Of a stretch of DNA of 18,397 nucleotides, positions 1-7,358 are shown one piece after another (position 1 is the first letter of the stretch; the number at the start of each line of letters is the position of its first letter). The notes under the pieces were generated by a model. It made no database searches. It was not told the origin of the DNA and saw nothing but the letters and a program-made list of their open reading frames with translations. The stretch covers positions 1 to 18,397 of the forward strand of contig CAMPKJ010000071.1 of assembly GCA_946887105.1 (NCBI GenBank), in the 5' to 3' direction. The stretch is from an uncultured Acidobacteriota bacterium (GTDB lineage Bacteria; Acidobacteriota; Thermoanaerobaculia; Gp7-AA8). A program made the translations under genes and the position numbers.

Positions 1-746
1 CAACGGAGTATTTGCGAGCGTTTGCCGTCACGCATCCCCGCTGCGTCCTCGAGGAGAATCTCATGCCGGTGCGATATACGGCCGCCGCAAACCAGGGGCT
101 GCAGCGCTCGCGCGGCGATTACGTCGTTCTGCTGAACAGCGATACGGTAGTGCCCCATGATTGGCTCGCTCGCCTGATTGCGGAAGGCGAACGTCGCGCG
201 GCGATCGGCCTGCTCGGGCCGTTGTCCAATGCCGCCGCATGGCAGTCCGTGCCGGAGGTCCACGACGAGAGTGGCGATTGGAAAGTGAACGAGATCCCAC
301 CTGCGTTGTCGGTCGAAGCGATGGCTGGCCTCGTGGCGGCGTGTGCGCCCTCGGCGGCTCCGGCGGTCCCGATGCTCAACGGCTTCTGCCTGGTCATCAA
401 GCGAACCTTGCTGGACCGGATCGGACTCTTCGACATCGACTCCTTTCCGGATGGCTATGGCGAGGAGATCGACTATTGCTTTCGAGGGCTCGATGCAGGC
501 TTTCAGGCGGTGGTTGTCGATTCCGCTTACGTGTTTCACGCGAAGTCGCGGAGCTATGGACACGCGCGGCGCCGCGAACTGACGCACCGCGGCCGCGGCA
601 AGCTCGTGCAGAAATTCGGTGCGGAGCGGCTCGAGAATGCCCGGGATCTGATGCGTCAGAATGCTCACCTCGCAGTGACGCGGTCGCGGGTACGGTCGGT
701 CCTTGATGCAATTGCGCATTCCGCCACTCATCAGCAACGGTGTTGA
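1..746 (+). CDS. GT2-family glycosyltransferase, 5' end outside window
   Basis: Transfers a sugar from an activated donor, probably to a polysaccharide or lipid-linked acceptor at the cytoplasmic face of the membrane. The frame is open to the left edge (first full codon at base 3), and the TTG at 12 is unlikely to be the start because the N-terminal nucleotide-binding strand of a GT-A fold is missing. Visible motifs are the DxD-like metal and donor site in VVLLNSDTVVP, the acceptor-side stretch MLNGFCLVIKR, and the late acidic motif GYGEEIDYCFR, which in this order are typical of rhamnosyltransferase-like GT2 enzymes. After that comes a basic tail with no membrane segment. A 66-bp gap separates it from uppP. 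Family assignment is firm; donor and acceptor are unknown. Confidence 0.85.
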   Translation, partial: TEYLRAFAVTHPRCVLEENLMPVRYTAAANQGLQRSRGDYVVLLNSDTVVPHDWLARLIAEGERRAAIGLLGPLSNAAAWQSVPEVHDESGDWKVNEIPPALSVEAMAGLVAACAPSAAPAVPMLNGFCLVIKRTLLDRIGLFDIDSFPDGYGEEIDYCFRGLDAGFQAVVVDSAYVFHAKSRSYGHARRRELTHRGRGKLVQKFGAERLENARDLMRQNAHLAVTRSRVRSVLDAIAHSATHQQRC

Positions 747-812
747 GACTGGCCGTGCGGTATCTTGCTCCCTCGGTTGCGCCAGGAATCGCCTTGTGGG
801 TAGATAAAGCGA

Positions 813-1637
813 ATGACCATCATCGAAGCCATCGTCCTCGGCCTGGTCCAGGGCCTGACCGAGTTCATCCCCATTTCGTCCACCGGTCACCTGAAGCTCG
901 TGCCCGAGCTGCTCGGCTGGGGCGATCCGGGCGCCGCGATCTCCGCGGTCATTCAGTTCGGAACCATCCTGGCGGCGCTCATCTACTTCTTCGGCGACAT
1001 CGTCCGCCTCACCGTGGGCTTCGTTCGCGGCTTGATCGCGCGGAAGCCGTTCGCCGATCCCGACTCGCGCGAGGCGTGGTACGTGATCTTCGCCACGATC
1101 CCGATCGTGATCGCCGGCGTGCTGCTGAAGGATCCGATCGAAGGTGTGTTTCGCAGCACGTGGATCGTCACCTTTCAGCTGGTCTTCATCGCCGTCCTGA
1201 TGCAGGTCGCGGAGGCGTACGCGCGGCGGGCCGGGTTCCGGACGAAGGAAGACTTCAACGCGAAGGACGCCTGGGTCATCGGCGCCGGGCAGTGCATCGC
1301 GCTGATTCCCGGCTCCTCGCGCAGCGGCTCGACCATCATGACCGCGCTCTTCCGCCGCGTGCCGCACGACTACGCGGCGCGCTTCTCGTTCGTGATGAGC
1401 ATTCCCGCCATCACCGCCGCGGGCGTGTTTCAGATGTTCGATGCGAAGGATGAGCTGGCGGCGATCGGAACCAAGGCATTGCTGGTCGGGATCAGCGTCG
1501 CATTCATCTCCGGCTGGGCATCGATCTACTTCCTGCTGCGCTACCTGCGCACGCACACGACGCACGTCTTCATCTACTATCGTTACGTGCTCGGCGCGAT
1601 CCTGGCGATCGGGCTGATCACCGGAATCGTGAAATGA
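813..1637 (+). CDS. uppP: Undecaprenyl-diphosphatase UppP (BacA family)
   Basis: Integral membrane phosphatase that recycles undecaprenyl pyrophosphate to the monophosphate carrier used for peptidoglycan and surface polysaccharides; overexpression gives bacitracin resistance in known family members. The 274-residue length is normal. The N-terminal motif LVQGLTEFIPISSTGH (residues 11-26) holds the conserved Q/E-xxx-E pair (Gln13, Glu17), Ser23 and His26, and the second signature PGSSRSGST around 166-174 supplies Arg170. The rest is a series of hydrophobic helices. The stop overlaps the start of the lipoprotein gene by 4 bp (ATGA), so the two are probably translated together. No clear Shine-Dalgarno precedes the ATG. 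Confidence 0.96.
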   Translation: MTIIEAIVLGLVQGLTEFIPISSTGHLKLVPELLGWGDPGAAISAVIQFGTILAALIYFFGDIVRLTVGFVRGLIARKPFADPDSREAWYVIFATIPIVIAGVLLKDPIEGVFRSTWIVTFQLVFIAVLMQVAEAYARRAGFRTKEDFNAKDAWVIGAGQCIALIPGSSRSGSTIMTALFRRVPHDYAARFSFVMSIPAITAAGVFQMFDAKDELAAIGTKALLVGISVAFISGWASIYFLLRYLRTHTTHVFIYYRYVLGAILAIGLITGIVK

Positions 1638-2299
1638 CACGCTGGCTGCTCGCGCTGCTGTTCCTGTCATCATGCGGCGGTATGTCTGCGCCTCCCGCTC
1701 CCGAATCGTCCGCATCGTCGAGCGCCCGCTACTTCGCAATCGGTGACTCGTACACGATCGGCGAGAGCGTCCCGGCGGAACAGCGCTTTCCGCATCAGCT
1801 CGCGCGCGAGCTCGGCCTGCCCGAGCCGCTGATCGTCGCGAAGACAGGCTGGACGACCGACGAACTGTCCAACGCCCTCGATTCGATCCGCGTGGCCGGG
1901 CCGTACGACCTGGTGACGCTTCTGATCGGCGTCAACAACCAGTACCGCGGCCGCGATGCGGAGCAGTACCGCGGCGAGTTTGCGGAACTGCTGCGCCGCG
2001 CGATCGGATTCGCCGGCGACGATCCGAGAAACGTGGTCGTCGTTTCGATTCCGGACTGGGGCGTCACGCCGTTCGCGGAAGGACGCGACCGCGCGAAGAT
2101 CGCCGCGGAAATCGATCGCTACAACGCCATCAATCGCGAAGAAACCGCGAAAGCCGGCGCGCGCTACGTCGACATCACGGCGGTATCACGCGGCAACGAT
2201 CCCGCGCTCGTCGCCGGCGATGGACTGCATCCGTCAGGGAAGCAGTACGCGGAATGGGTGAAGCTGATCCTGCCGGAAGCGCGGGCGGCGCTGCGCTAA
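1634..2299 (+). CDS. SGNH/GDSL-family hydrolase, predicted lipoprotein
   Basis: Probable esterase or lipase-like hydrolase anchored in the envelope. Residues 1-14 form a short lipoprotein signal (basic start, hydrophobic LLALLFL, lipobox LSSC with Cys14), followed by a Ser/Pro/Ala linker. The SGNH blocks are clear: block I AIGDSYTIGE with the nucleophile Ser39, the block III Asn in LLIGVNNQYRG, and block V DGLHPSGKQYAEW with the Asp-x-x-His pair. At 221 residues it is a minimal SGNH domain. It starts inside the uppP stop and its TAA overlaps the stop of convergent hpt by 4 bp, leaving no room for a terminator between them. Substrate unknown. Confidence 0.9.
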   Translation: MTRWLLALLFLSSCGGMSAPPAPESSASSSARYFAIGDSYTIGESVPAEQRFPHQLARELGLPEPLIVAKTGWTTDELSNALDSIRVAGPYDLVTLLIGVNNQYRGRDAEQYRGEFAELLRRAIGFAGDDPRNVVVVSIPDWGVTPFAEGRDRAKIAAEIDRYNAINREETAKAGARYVDITAVSRGNDPALVAGDGLHPSGKQYAEWVKLILPEARAALR

Positions 2300-2811
2300 T
2301 CCGACAGCACCTGCACTTCGGGGATGTTCCGGTACTTCTCCGCGAAATCGAGTCCGTAGCCGATCACGAACTGCGGCTCGATCGGGAAGCCGACGAAGTC
2401 GGGAGTGAACGGCACCTTGCGCGCTTTCGGCTTGTCGAGGAACGCGGCCGTCTTCACTTTCACGGCGCCGCGGCTCTCGATGTAGTTGTGGACTTCGCGG
2501 ATCGAGAGGCCGCTGTCGATGATGTCCTCGACGATCAGCACGGACTTGCCGCGCATGTCCAGCTGAGGCTCCTTGAGGATGGTCACCACACCCGAGGAGT
2601 ACTTCTGGTTGCCGTAGCTGGAGATCTGGATGAAGTCGAGGGCGACGTCCATGTCCAGCTGCCGGACCAGGTCCGCGCAGAAGAACACCGCGCCTTTGAG
2701 CACGCACAGCGCGATCAACTCGCTGCCCGCAAATTCGGCGCTGATCTCCCTGGCCATCTCGGCAACGCGCCGATCGATCTGTTCGCGAGTGAATAACGTC
2801 GTCTGTGCCAT
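2296..2811 (-). CDS. hpt: Hypoxanthine phosphoribosyltransferase
   Basis: Purine salvage enzyme converting hypoxanthine or guanine plus PRPP to IMP or GMP in the cytoplasm. With the start at 2811 it has 171 residues, normal for bacterial Hpt. Key features are the N-terminal LKGAVFF segment, the flexible-loop region SSYGNQKYSSG, the PRPP-binding signature VLIVEDIIDSGLS (Glu95, Asp96, Asp99), and the C-terminal base-binding stretch VGFPIEPQFVIGYGLDFAEKYRN. An in-frame ATG at 2826 would add five residues; I prefer 2811 because a -10-like TATGAT overlaps that upstream ATG. There is no Shine-Dalgarno. It is divergent from the 514-residue gene with only 33 bp between starts. Confidence 0.95.
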   Translation of the reverse strand: MAQTTLFTREQIDRRVAEMAREISAEFAGSELIALCVLKGAVFFCADLVRQLDMDVALDFIQISSYGNQKYSSGVVTILKEPQLDMRGKSVLIVEDIIDSGLSIREVHNYIESRGAVKVKTAAFLDKPKARKVPFTPDFVGFPIEPQFVIGYGLDFAEKYRNIPEVQVLSD

Positions 2812-2821
2812 TCGTGTCAGA

Positions 2822-2827
2822 ATCATA
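2822..2827 (-). promoter_or_regulatory. Possible -10 box (TATGAT) for hpt
   Basis: On the minus strand TATGAT (5 of 6 to consensus) ends 10 nt before the hpt ATG at 2811, which would give a leader of only a few bases. I see no good -35 at the usual spacing, so this rests on the -10 and on recurrence of the same geometry elsewhere in the window. Confidence 0.35.
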
Positions 2828-2844
2828 GCATCGCGGATTTCAGC

Positions 2845-4389
2845 ATGACCGTCGATGCAGCCGGCGATTTACAGACCCGCTACGGGCACATCTCGGATCG
2901 CTTCAAGGCGACCTGGACGTCGCACCAGTTTGCCTCCGGCGTCTTCGGCCAGATCCTCGGCGAGGACCTGCCCTACGAGATCGATTTCAAGCTGCTCTTC
3001 GAGCGCATCAAAAGCGCCGGCCGCGTTTTGAACGGCACCTATCCGAACGAAGTGACCACGCTGCTCGACAACCTCGAGGAGGAGCTCGATCGCGCATCGC
3101 AGATGATCCTCGCGGCCGACGCGCGCCTGAGCCCGTCACTGCTGCGCCGCTTTTTCGATCGGCTCAAGCAGCCCGACGACTCGCTGGTCGACTATCTGAT
3201 CAAGTTCTATCTCTACGCCGACGCGGTGGAAGGCGACCGCCGCGACAAGCTCGACCTGCTCTTCACGCGCATCGGCGAAGACTTTCACGGCGATCGCGAG
3301 GAGTTCGTGGTACGCGAGGCGCTCGGCCTGCGGCAGCACATCATCGAGCTGGTCTCGTTGCTGCGCGTCGCCACGGCCCCTCGGGAAGAAGTGGTGCGGC
3401 TCATCCGCGCCCTCAAGTCGATCCGCGAGGACATCGAGGCCGCCGCGGCCTTCGACGATTTCGCGGAGCGCAACCTGCTCAAGGACGCCCGCACGTTCAA
3501 GCATCGCGTCGGCGATCTCTACTTCGATCCCGACGTGCTGATGGCCATCATCGAGATGAACGTGGCCGCGAAGAACCGCTTCCACCGGCTGTATGGCAAC
3601 GAAGAGCGCCGGCTGGTCGAGGATGCCGACAAACTGATGCAGCACGGGGCGGCCATCGAGCGCAACTTCGGCGATGCCAATCCGGCACTCGCCGGCGAGT
3701 TCGCGCACTTCCGCCTGCTCCGCGAACAGTTCGACACCTCGCGCGCGCAGTCGAACGTGAAGCACGACGTGGTGTCGAAGCTCAAAGCGAGCATGAACAC
3801 GATCCTCGCGCAACTCGACCGCGGACTCGATCCGGAGATCGAGACCGCGGAGCTGCCGGAGACGTTCTTCGAGGAGGCGCGCAAGATCGGCAGCATGACC
3901 GCGCGCTTCGGCCGCACGGAGCCGCTGCTCGAGTACGTGCTGCGCATCGACGCCGCGATCGAAGCCGCCGATCCGTCGCTGACCGTTGACGAGTTGGTGG
4001 AGACGCCGTCCGCGCGCGAGCTGCGTCTCGAGCCATGGGAAGCGGCCGCGTATCAGAAGCTCGTCGAGCGCATGCCCGCGGAAGCGGAAGAGGACACGGA
4101 GGAGCTGTGGCTGCTGTACGTGCGCGCCGCGGCGCTCCGGCTCAAGATCGACGAAGAAGCGACCATGCTCGCCACCGCCATCAGCGCGGGCGTGCATCCC
4201 GGCGCGGACCTGCTCGCGAAGGCGAAGAAGAGTCTCGACCTCGCCAAGAACCTCGACGAACAGTTCGGCGACCTGCAGCAGGAGGCCGTGTACTACTCGA
4301 ACCGTCGCATCCTGCGGCAGCTCTATCGCTCGCGCTTCCGCCTCCTGCGCGGGTTTTCGGGGCTGTGGCTCATTTACGACAGGCAGTGA
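2845..4389 (+). CDS. Helical protein of unknown function, 514 aa
   Basis: I do not recognise the family. The product looks soluble: no signal peptide and no membrane segment. It is very rich in Glu, Asp, Arg and Leu and is almost certainly nearly all alpha-helical, with long amphipathic stretches such as residues 60-130 and 400-500 that could form coiled coils or a helical-repeat bundle. It ends in a basic, aromatic tail (SRFRLLRGFSGLWLIYDRQ). The ATG start follows hpt divergently by 33 bp without a Shine-Dalgarno. Codon use matches the neighbours, so it looks native. Five bases after its stop lies the octamer palindrome at 4394-4475. The antisense ORF over its middle is a high-GC shadow. Scaffold or cytoskeletal roles are possible but unsupported. 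Confidence 0.85.
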   Translation: MTVDAAGDLQTRYGHISDRFKATWTSHQFASGVFGQILGEDLPYEIDFKLLFERIKSAGRVLNGTYPNEVTTLLDNLEEELDRASQMILAADARLSPSLLRRFFDRLKQPDDSLVDYLIKFYLYADAVEGDRRDKLDLLFTRIGEDFHGDREEFVVREALGLRQHIIELVSLLRVATAPREEVVRLIRALKSIREDIEAAAAFDDFAERNLLKDARTFKHRVGDLYFDPDVLMAIIEMNVAAKNRFHRLYGNEERRLVEDADKLMQHGAAIERNFGDANPALAGEFAHFRLLREQFDTSRAQSNVKHDVVSKLKASMNTILAQLDRGLDPEIETAELPETFFEEARKIGSMTARFGRTEPLLEYVLRIDAAIEAADPSLTVDELVETPSARELRLEPWEAAAYQKLVERMPAEAEEDTEELWLLYVRAAALRLKIDEEATMLATAISAGVHPGADLLAKAKKSLDLAKNLDEQFGDLQQEAVYYSNRRILRQLYRSRFRLLRGFSGLWLIYDRQ

Positions 4390-4393
4390 CCGA

Positions 4394-4475
4394 GTCGCAA
4401 AGTCTCAAAGTCTCAAAGACGTTATTGCCGCGCCCTTTGAGACTTTGAGACTTTGAGACTTTGACACTTTGCGAC
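4394..4475. repeat. Octamer-repeat palindrome (TCTCAAAG / CTTTGAGA)
   Basis: The left arm 4394-4420 contains three tandem octamers (TCGCAAAG, TCTCAAAG, TCTCAAAG). The right arm 4435-4475 contains five octamers of the reverse complement (CTTTGAGA three times, CTTTGACA, CTTTGCGA). A 14-nt spacer (4421-4434) separates them. The outermost variant unit TCGCAAAG is matched by CTTTGCGA at the far end, so the palindrome is symmetrical in its variants. It begins five bases after the stop of the 514-residue gene and could fold as a terminator-like or mRNA 3'-end hairpin, although no T-tract follows. Confidence 0.9.
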
Positions 4476-4496
4476 TTCCCGGCCCCGGTCCCCCGG

Positions 4497-4502
4497 TACA
4501 AT
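4497..4502 (+). promoter_or_regulatory. Possible -10 box (TACAAT) for the FAH-family gene
   Basis: TACAAT (5 of 6 to consensus) ends 10 nt before the ATG at 4513, with no Shine-Dalgarno between. The geometry suggests a leaderless or very short-leader transcript. No convincing -35 at 16-18 bp spacing. Confidence 0.4.
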
Positions 4503-4512
4503 CCCCCGCGAA

Positions 4513-5196
4513 ATGCGCACCTACCGCACCCTCCACCGCGGCCGCATCACCGAATCCTCCGAGGTGCCCGACGGCGCGACGCTGCTGACGCCGTGTGTTC
4601 CTTCGAAGATCATCTGTGTGGGACGCAATTACGCGGAGCACGTGAAGGAGCTCGGGAACGAGGCGCCGCCGGAGCCGGTGTTGTTCTTCAAGCCGCCGAG
4701 CGCGCTGCTCGCGCCGGGCGGGACGATCGTGCGGCCGGCGGTTTCGCAGCGCGTCGACTTCGAGGGCGAGCTGGCCATCGTGGTGGGACGCGAGGCGAAG
4801 GACGTGAAGGCCGCGCGCTGGCGCGATTACGTGCGCGGCTTCACCGTCGCGAACGACGTCACCGCGCGCGATCTGCAGAAGAAGGACGTGCAGTTCACGC
4901 GCGGCAAGGGTTTCGACACGTTCGCGCCGCTCGGTCCGTGCATCGAGACCGACTTCGATCCGTCCGACGTCCGCCTGACCACGCGCGTGAACGGCGAAAC
5001 GCGACAGGACGGACGCACGTCGCAGATGATCTTCGCGCTCGACTGGCTCTTCGAATACATCACCGCGATCATGACCCTCGTGCCGGGCGACGTGATCCTC
5101 ACCGGCACGCCGTCGGGCGTCGGACCGCTGCAGGCGGGCGACGTCGTCGAGGTCGAGGTCGAAGGGATCGGCGTGCTCTCGAATGCAGTGGCGTGA
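4513..5196 (+). CDS. Fumarylacetoacetate hydrolase (FAH) family protein
   Basis: Metal-dependent cytoplasmic enzyme of the FAH fold. Family members cleave acylpyruvates, decarboxylate oxaloacetate, or act in catechol and homoprotocatechuate breakdown as hydratase or isomerase. Length is 227 residues, a single-domain type. Visible motifs are [15 protein letters not shown] near the N-terminus, the metal site [11 protein letters not shown] with Glu84 and Glu86, the third ligand Asp115 in [10 protein letters not shown], the active-site lid [16 protein letters not shown], and the closing [20 protein letters not shown]. No other aromatic-degradation gene is nearby, so a metabolite-repair role (fumarylpyruvate or oxaloacetate type) is at least as likely as a catabolic one. 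The last 14 bp overlap the next gene. Confidence 0.93.
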   Translation: MRTYRTLHRGRITESSEVPDGATLLTPCVPSKIICVGRNYAEHVKELGNEAPPEPVLFFKPPSALLAPGGTIVRPAVSQRVDFEGELAIVVGREAKDVKAARWRDYVRGFTVANDVTARDLQKKDVQFTRGKGFDTFAPLGPCIETDFDPSDVRLTTRVNGETRQDGRTSQMIFALDWLFEYITAIMTLVPGDVILTGTPSGVGPLQAGDVVEVEVEGIGVLSNAVA

Positions 5197-6235
5197 GGAG
5201 CTGACGCGCCGCTTTCCCGCGCTGGCCAGACTGAGCGCGGACTGTTACGTCGTCGGCGGCGCGATCCGCGATCTCCTCCTCGGCCGCAATCCCGCCGACG
5301 CCGACGTGGCCTGCAACGATCCGCTCGCCGCCGCACGAACGATCCGCGACCGCGTGATCCGCCTCGGCGACGCCGAACATCTCAGCGCCTATCGCCTGGT
5401 CGAAAGCGGACACGTCTACGACTTCGCGGAGCTGCTCGATCACGACATCGCCGCCGATCTCGCCCGCCGCGACTTCACCATCAACGCCATGGCCGTGCAC
5501 CTCGGACGCGGCGAACTGCTCGACCCGCACGGCGGGCGGCGCGACCTCGCCGCGCGCCTGGTGCGCATGGTCGACCCATCCAACTTCGACGACGATCCGC
5601 TGCGCACGCTGAAGGGCGTGCGCATGGCGGTGACGTTCGGCTTCGCGATCGAGGAGCAGACGCTGATCGCGATCCGCGAGCGCGCGCCGCGCATCGTCGA
5701 GATGGCCGCGGAACGCGTGACGTACGAGCTTTCGGTGATCCTCGCGGCAGGCCGGCTGCGCACCGCGGTCGACTTACTGCAACGCACCGGCTTGCTGGCG
5801 CCGCTCGGACTGCGCGCGCGCGAGCTGCACGCCGATGACGTCTCCCTCGCCGGCGCCTACGCGCTGCTCGTCGACGATCCGCGCGCCTACGCAGAACGCT
5901 GGCGCTGGAGCGTCGAGTTGCTGCGCGAAGTAATCACGCTCCGGTATCTCGTGGAGAAGCACGATCGCATCGCGCTCTACGACGCCGGCGAAACGATCGC
6001 GCGGCAACTCCCCGGCATCCTGCGCGCGCTCGGCCGCGACGATCGGCTGGACGTCCCCGACTTCACGATCCGCGCATTGCTCACAGGCGGCGAGATCGCG
6101 AAACTCACCGGTGTTGCGCCCGGTGCGGAGCTCGGCCGGCTCAAACGCGCGTTGCTCGAAGCGCAGATCCGCGGCGAGGTAACGACGCGCGAAGAAGCTG
6201 TCGCCTTCGTGTTGCGGCGAGCAGCTACTGCGTGA
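5183..6235 (+). CDS. CCA tRNA nucleotidyltransferase / poly(A) polymerase family protein
   Basis: Class II nucleotidyltransferase that adds CCA (or only A) to tRNA 3' ends, or adds poly(A). The N-terminal head has the nucleotidyltransferase signature [13 protein letters not shown] (residues 23-35), the catalytic carboxylates Asp39 and Asp41 in PADADVA, and [11 protein letters not shown]; the neck begins at [17 protein letters not shown]. At 350 residues it is shorter than typical CCA enzymes and lacks a recognisable HD domain. CCA versus A-adding or PAP activity cannot be told from what I see, so no symbol is given. The start lies inside the FAH gene (14-bp overlap), indicating co-transcription. 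The 3' end overlaps the convergent DUF4097-like gene by 11 bp. Confidence 0.9.
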   Translation: MQWREELTRRFPALARLSADCYVVGGAIRDLLLGRNPADADVACNDPLAAARTIRDRVIRLGDAEHLSAYRLVESGHVYDFAELLDHDIAADLARRDFTINAMAVHLGRGELLDPHGGRRDLAARLVRMVDPSNFDDDPLRTLKGVRMAVTFGFAIEEQTLIAIRERAPRIVEMAAERVTYELSVILAAGRLRTAVDLLQRTGLLAPLGLRARELHADDVSLAGAYALLVDDPRAYAERWRWSVELLREVITLRYLVEKHDRIALYDAGETIARQLPGILRALGRDDRLDVPDFTIRALLTGGEIAKLTGVAPGAELGRLKRALLEAQIRGEVTTREEAVAFVLRRAATA

Positions 6236-6887
6236 GCGTCACGTCCACTTCTCCCGCGGTCACGTGCACATTCACGTGCGCCGATCCCTGCGCGTTGAAC
6301 CAGTGCGTCCTGCCGGGCAGGATGCCTTCGCGCGTGACCAGTTCGTGGCCGAGGTGCGTGCGCACTTCGCCGACGCGGCAGGAGGCATTGAGCTCGCGGA
6401 CGCGTTTGCGCGGGATGCGCAGGTCCACTTCGCCGGCGCGGAGATCGATATCGACGTCGCCGAAGTCGCCGTTCATCTCGATCTCGGCGGCGGTGGTGTC
6501 GAAGTCGACGTCCATGCCCGGCGGGAGCTCGAGGCGCAGGTTGATGTCGGTGAACTTCCGTGCGCGCCAGGACTGGGCGTTCGGGCCGAACTTGCGGCGC
6601 ACGGTCGCTTCGGCGCCGTTCACGATGAACTCGACCGAGGTGTCGTCGACGACCTTCTGCGCCCAGCCGCGTTCCCGCGAGGTGTCGTAGTCGCGCGAGG
6701 CCACGCCGGCCAGGGCCAGACGATCGCCGGTGCCGTTGCGGATGATGAAGCTGCCGGTCGGGATGGCGATCACGACGCGCTGCACGACGCCGCGCGGGAT
6801 CTGATTCTGAAAGGAGTGGGACACGTCTTTCGCCGCGGCGGTCGAGGCGGCGAGGAGCGCTGCTGCGAGGATGGCGAAACGGTTCAT
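6225..6887 (-). CDS. Secreted DUF4097-like beta-strand repeat protein
   Basis: Product of 220 residues with a Sec signal peptide (MNRFAILAAALLAASTAAA, cleavage near residue 19) and a mature part dominated by short alternating beta strands: GSFIIRNGTGDRLALAG, LRLELPPGMDVDFDTTAAEIEM, DVDIDLRAGEVDLRIP, and a closing [17 protein letters not shown]. The recurring 'xGEVDxxx' strands resemble the right-handed beta repeats of DUF4097/adhesin-like domains, whose function is mostly unknown. The frame is open further upstream to 7055 only because the 33-bp repeats are a multiple of three; the ATG at 6887 directly before the signal peptide is the start. No Shine-Dalgarno. The C-terminal end overlaps the convergent nucleotidyltransferase gene by 11 bp. 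Confidence 0.8.
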   Translation of the reverse strand: MNRFAILAAALLAASTAAAKDVSHSFQNQIPRGVVQRVVIAIPTGSFIIRNGTGDRLALAGVASRDYDTSRERGWAQKVVDDTSVEFIVNGAEATVRRKFGPNAQSWRARKFTDINLRLELPPGMDVDFDTTAAEIEMNGDFGDVDIDLRAGEVDLRIPRKRVRELNASCRVGEVRTHLGHELVTREGILPGRTHWFNAQGSAHVNVHVTAGEVDVTLTQ

Positions 6888-6922
6888 GTTCTTTAGTACG
6901 CCGTGGCGCGGCGCAAGGTTGC

Positions 6923-7054
6923 GTGAAAGACGATGGCCCGGCTTACGCCGGAGCCGTGAAAGACGATGGCCCGGCTTACGCCGGAGCCGTGAAAGACGAT
7001 GGGCCGGCTTGCGCCGGAGCCGTGAAAGACGATGGGCCGGCTTACGCCGGCCCA
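6923..7054. repeat. Four tandem 33-bp repeats with internal hairpins
   Basis: Copies at 6923-6955, 6956-6988, 6989-7021 and 7022-7054. Each begins GTGAAAGACGATGG and contains a CCGGC / GCCGG inverted repeat around a 4-nt loop. On the minus strand the loop is GTAA in copies 1, 2 and 4 and GCAA in copy 3, always a GNRA tetraloop. The last six bases of copy 4 differ (CCCATC) and extend its stem. There are no spacers, so this is not a CRISPR array. It fills most of the 204-bp gap between the DUF4097-like gene and the lysine-rich small gene. Confidence 0.95.
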
Positions 7055-7056
7055 TC
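7031..7056 (-). terminator. Perfect 11-bp hairpin, possible terminator for the small-gene unit
   Basis: GATGGGCCGGC and its exact reverse complement flank a 4-nt loop (7042-7045), read GTAA on the minus strand. It lies 35 nt downstream of the stop of the 22-codon gene. Only a weak T-rich stretch (GTCTTTCAC) follows, so it may act as mRNA 3'-end protection rather than as an intrinsic terminator. The hairpin is certain; the role is inferred. Confidence 0.55.
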
Positions 7057-7091
7057 GAGTACGACTCCCCAAAAGATTCGGTGATGAATGG

Positions 7092-7160
7092 TTACTTCTT
7101 TTTGGACGACTTCTTGCTGCTCGCCGCCTTCTTCGCAGGTGCCTTCTTCTTGGCTGCCAT
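7092..7160 (-). CDS. 22-residue lysine/alanine-rich basic peptide
   Basis: Tiny ORF starting MAAKKKAPAK and ending SSKKK, with 10 Lys, 6 Ala, 4 Ser, 1 Pro and no acidic residue. The composition is like the histone H1-type tails of bacterial nucleoid or RNA-binding proteins, here as a free peptide. The case for a real gene is the ribosome binding site: AAGGTGGTGAG ends 5 nt before the ATG and is the best Shine-Dalgarno in the minus-strand genes here. It lies 16 nt downstream of the stop of the 56-codon ORF and shares its strong promoter. Nucleic-acid binding by charge is plausible; an exact function is unknown. Confidence 0.65.
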   Translation of the reverse strand: MAAKKKAPAKKAASSKKSSKKK

Positions 7161-7165
7161 TAGAA

Positions 7166-7176
7166 CTCACCACCTT
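7166..7176 (-). promoter_or_regulatory. Strong Shine-Dalgarno for the lysine-rich peptide
   Basis: Minus-strand AAGGTGGTGAG nearly matches the full anti-Shine-Dalgarno complement (AGGAGGTGA with one change) and ends 5 nt before the ATG at 7160. It begins immediately after the stop codon of the upstream small ORF, which favours coupled translation. Confidence 0.75.
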
Positions 7177-7347
7177 TCATGCCGTACGGGACCTCCCGGT
7201 CGCGCTTCTGGGCATATCGCGCCGAATCGCTTCGGCTAACTTTTCGATCGTGTTCGGAGCCAGGGACGCGGGGAGAGAAGAGATGGAGAGACGGATGCTG
7301 ACGACCTGCGGCGAGTCTGAATCATGTATCCAGCTGGCGATCATCAT
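7177..7347 (-). CDS. Unrecognised 56-residue small protein
   Basis: An ORF of 56 codons beginning with two consecutive ATGs (7347 and 7344). I do not recognise it. The sequence reads like a small folded unit: a beta-like stretch VVSIRLSIS (about residues 15-23) followed by an amphipathic helix TIEKLAEAIRRDM (about 33-45), then a basic tail RSATGRSRTA. About 71% of third positions are G or C, in keeping with weakly biased coding DNA. Its ATG is 11 nt after the -10 box of the strong promoter, so it would be translated from a leader of only a few bases. Its TGA lies directly before the ribosome binding site of the lysine-rich gene. An alternative is that this stretch is simply a 5' leader or small RNA. 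Confidence 0.5.
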   Translation of the reverse strand: MMIASWIHDSDSPQVVSIRLSISSLPASLAPNTIEKLAEAIRRDMPRSATGRSRTA

Positions 7348-7358
7348 GTACTGATCAA

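Noticed and set aside
740..1453. 237-codon plus-strand ORF overlapping uppP
   Set aside because: Different frame from the unmistakable uppP; Arg-rich shadow.
3136..4197. 353-codon minus-strand ORF
   Set aside because: Antisense to the 514-residue gene, which has better coding character and start context; the His/Arg/Glu-rich product resembles nothing.
6923..7054. CRISPR array
   Set aside because: The repeats are directly adjacent with no unique spacers, and there are no cas genes.
6888..7055. N-terminal extension of the DUF4097-like protein through the repeats (RLRRKPAHRLS units)
   Set aside because: A clear signal peptide begins at the ATG at 6887; the upstream repeat translation would block secretion.
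6871..7239. 122-codon plus-strand ORF through the 33-bp repeats
   Set aside because: It is open because the repeat length is a multiple of three, and it runs antisense to the DUF4097-like start and the lysine-rich gene.
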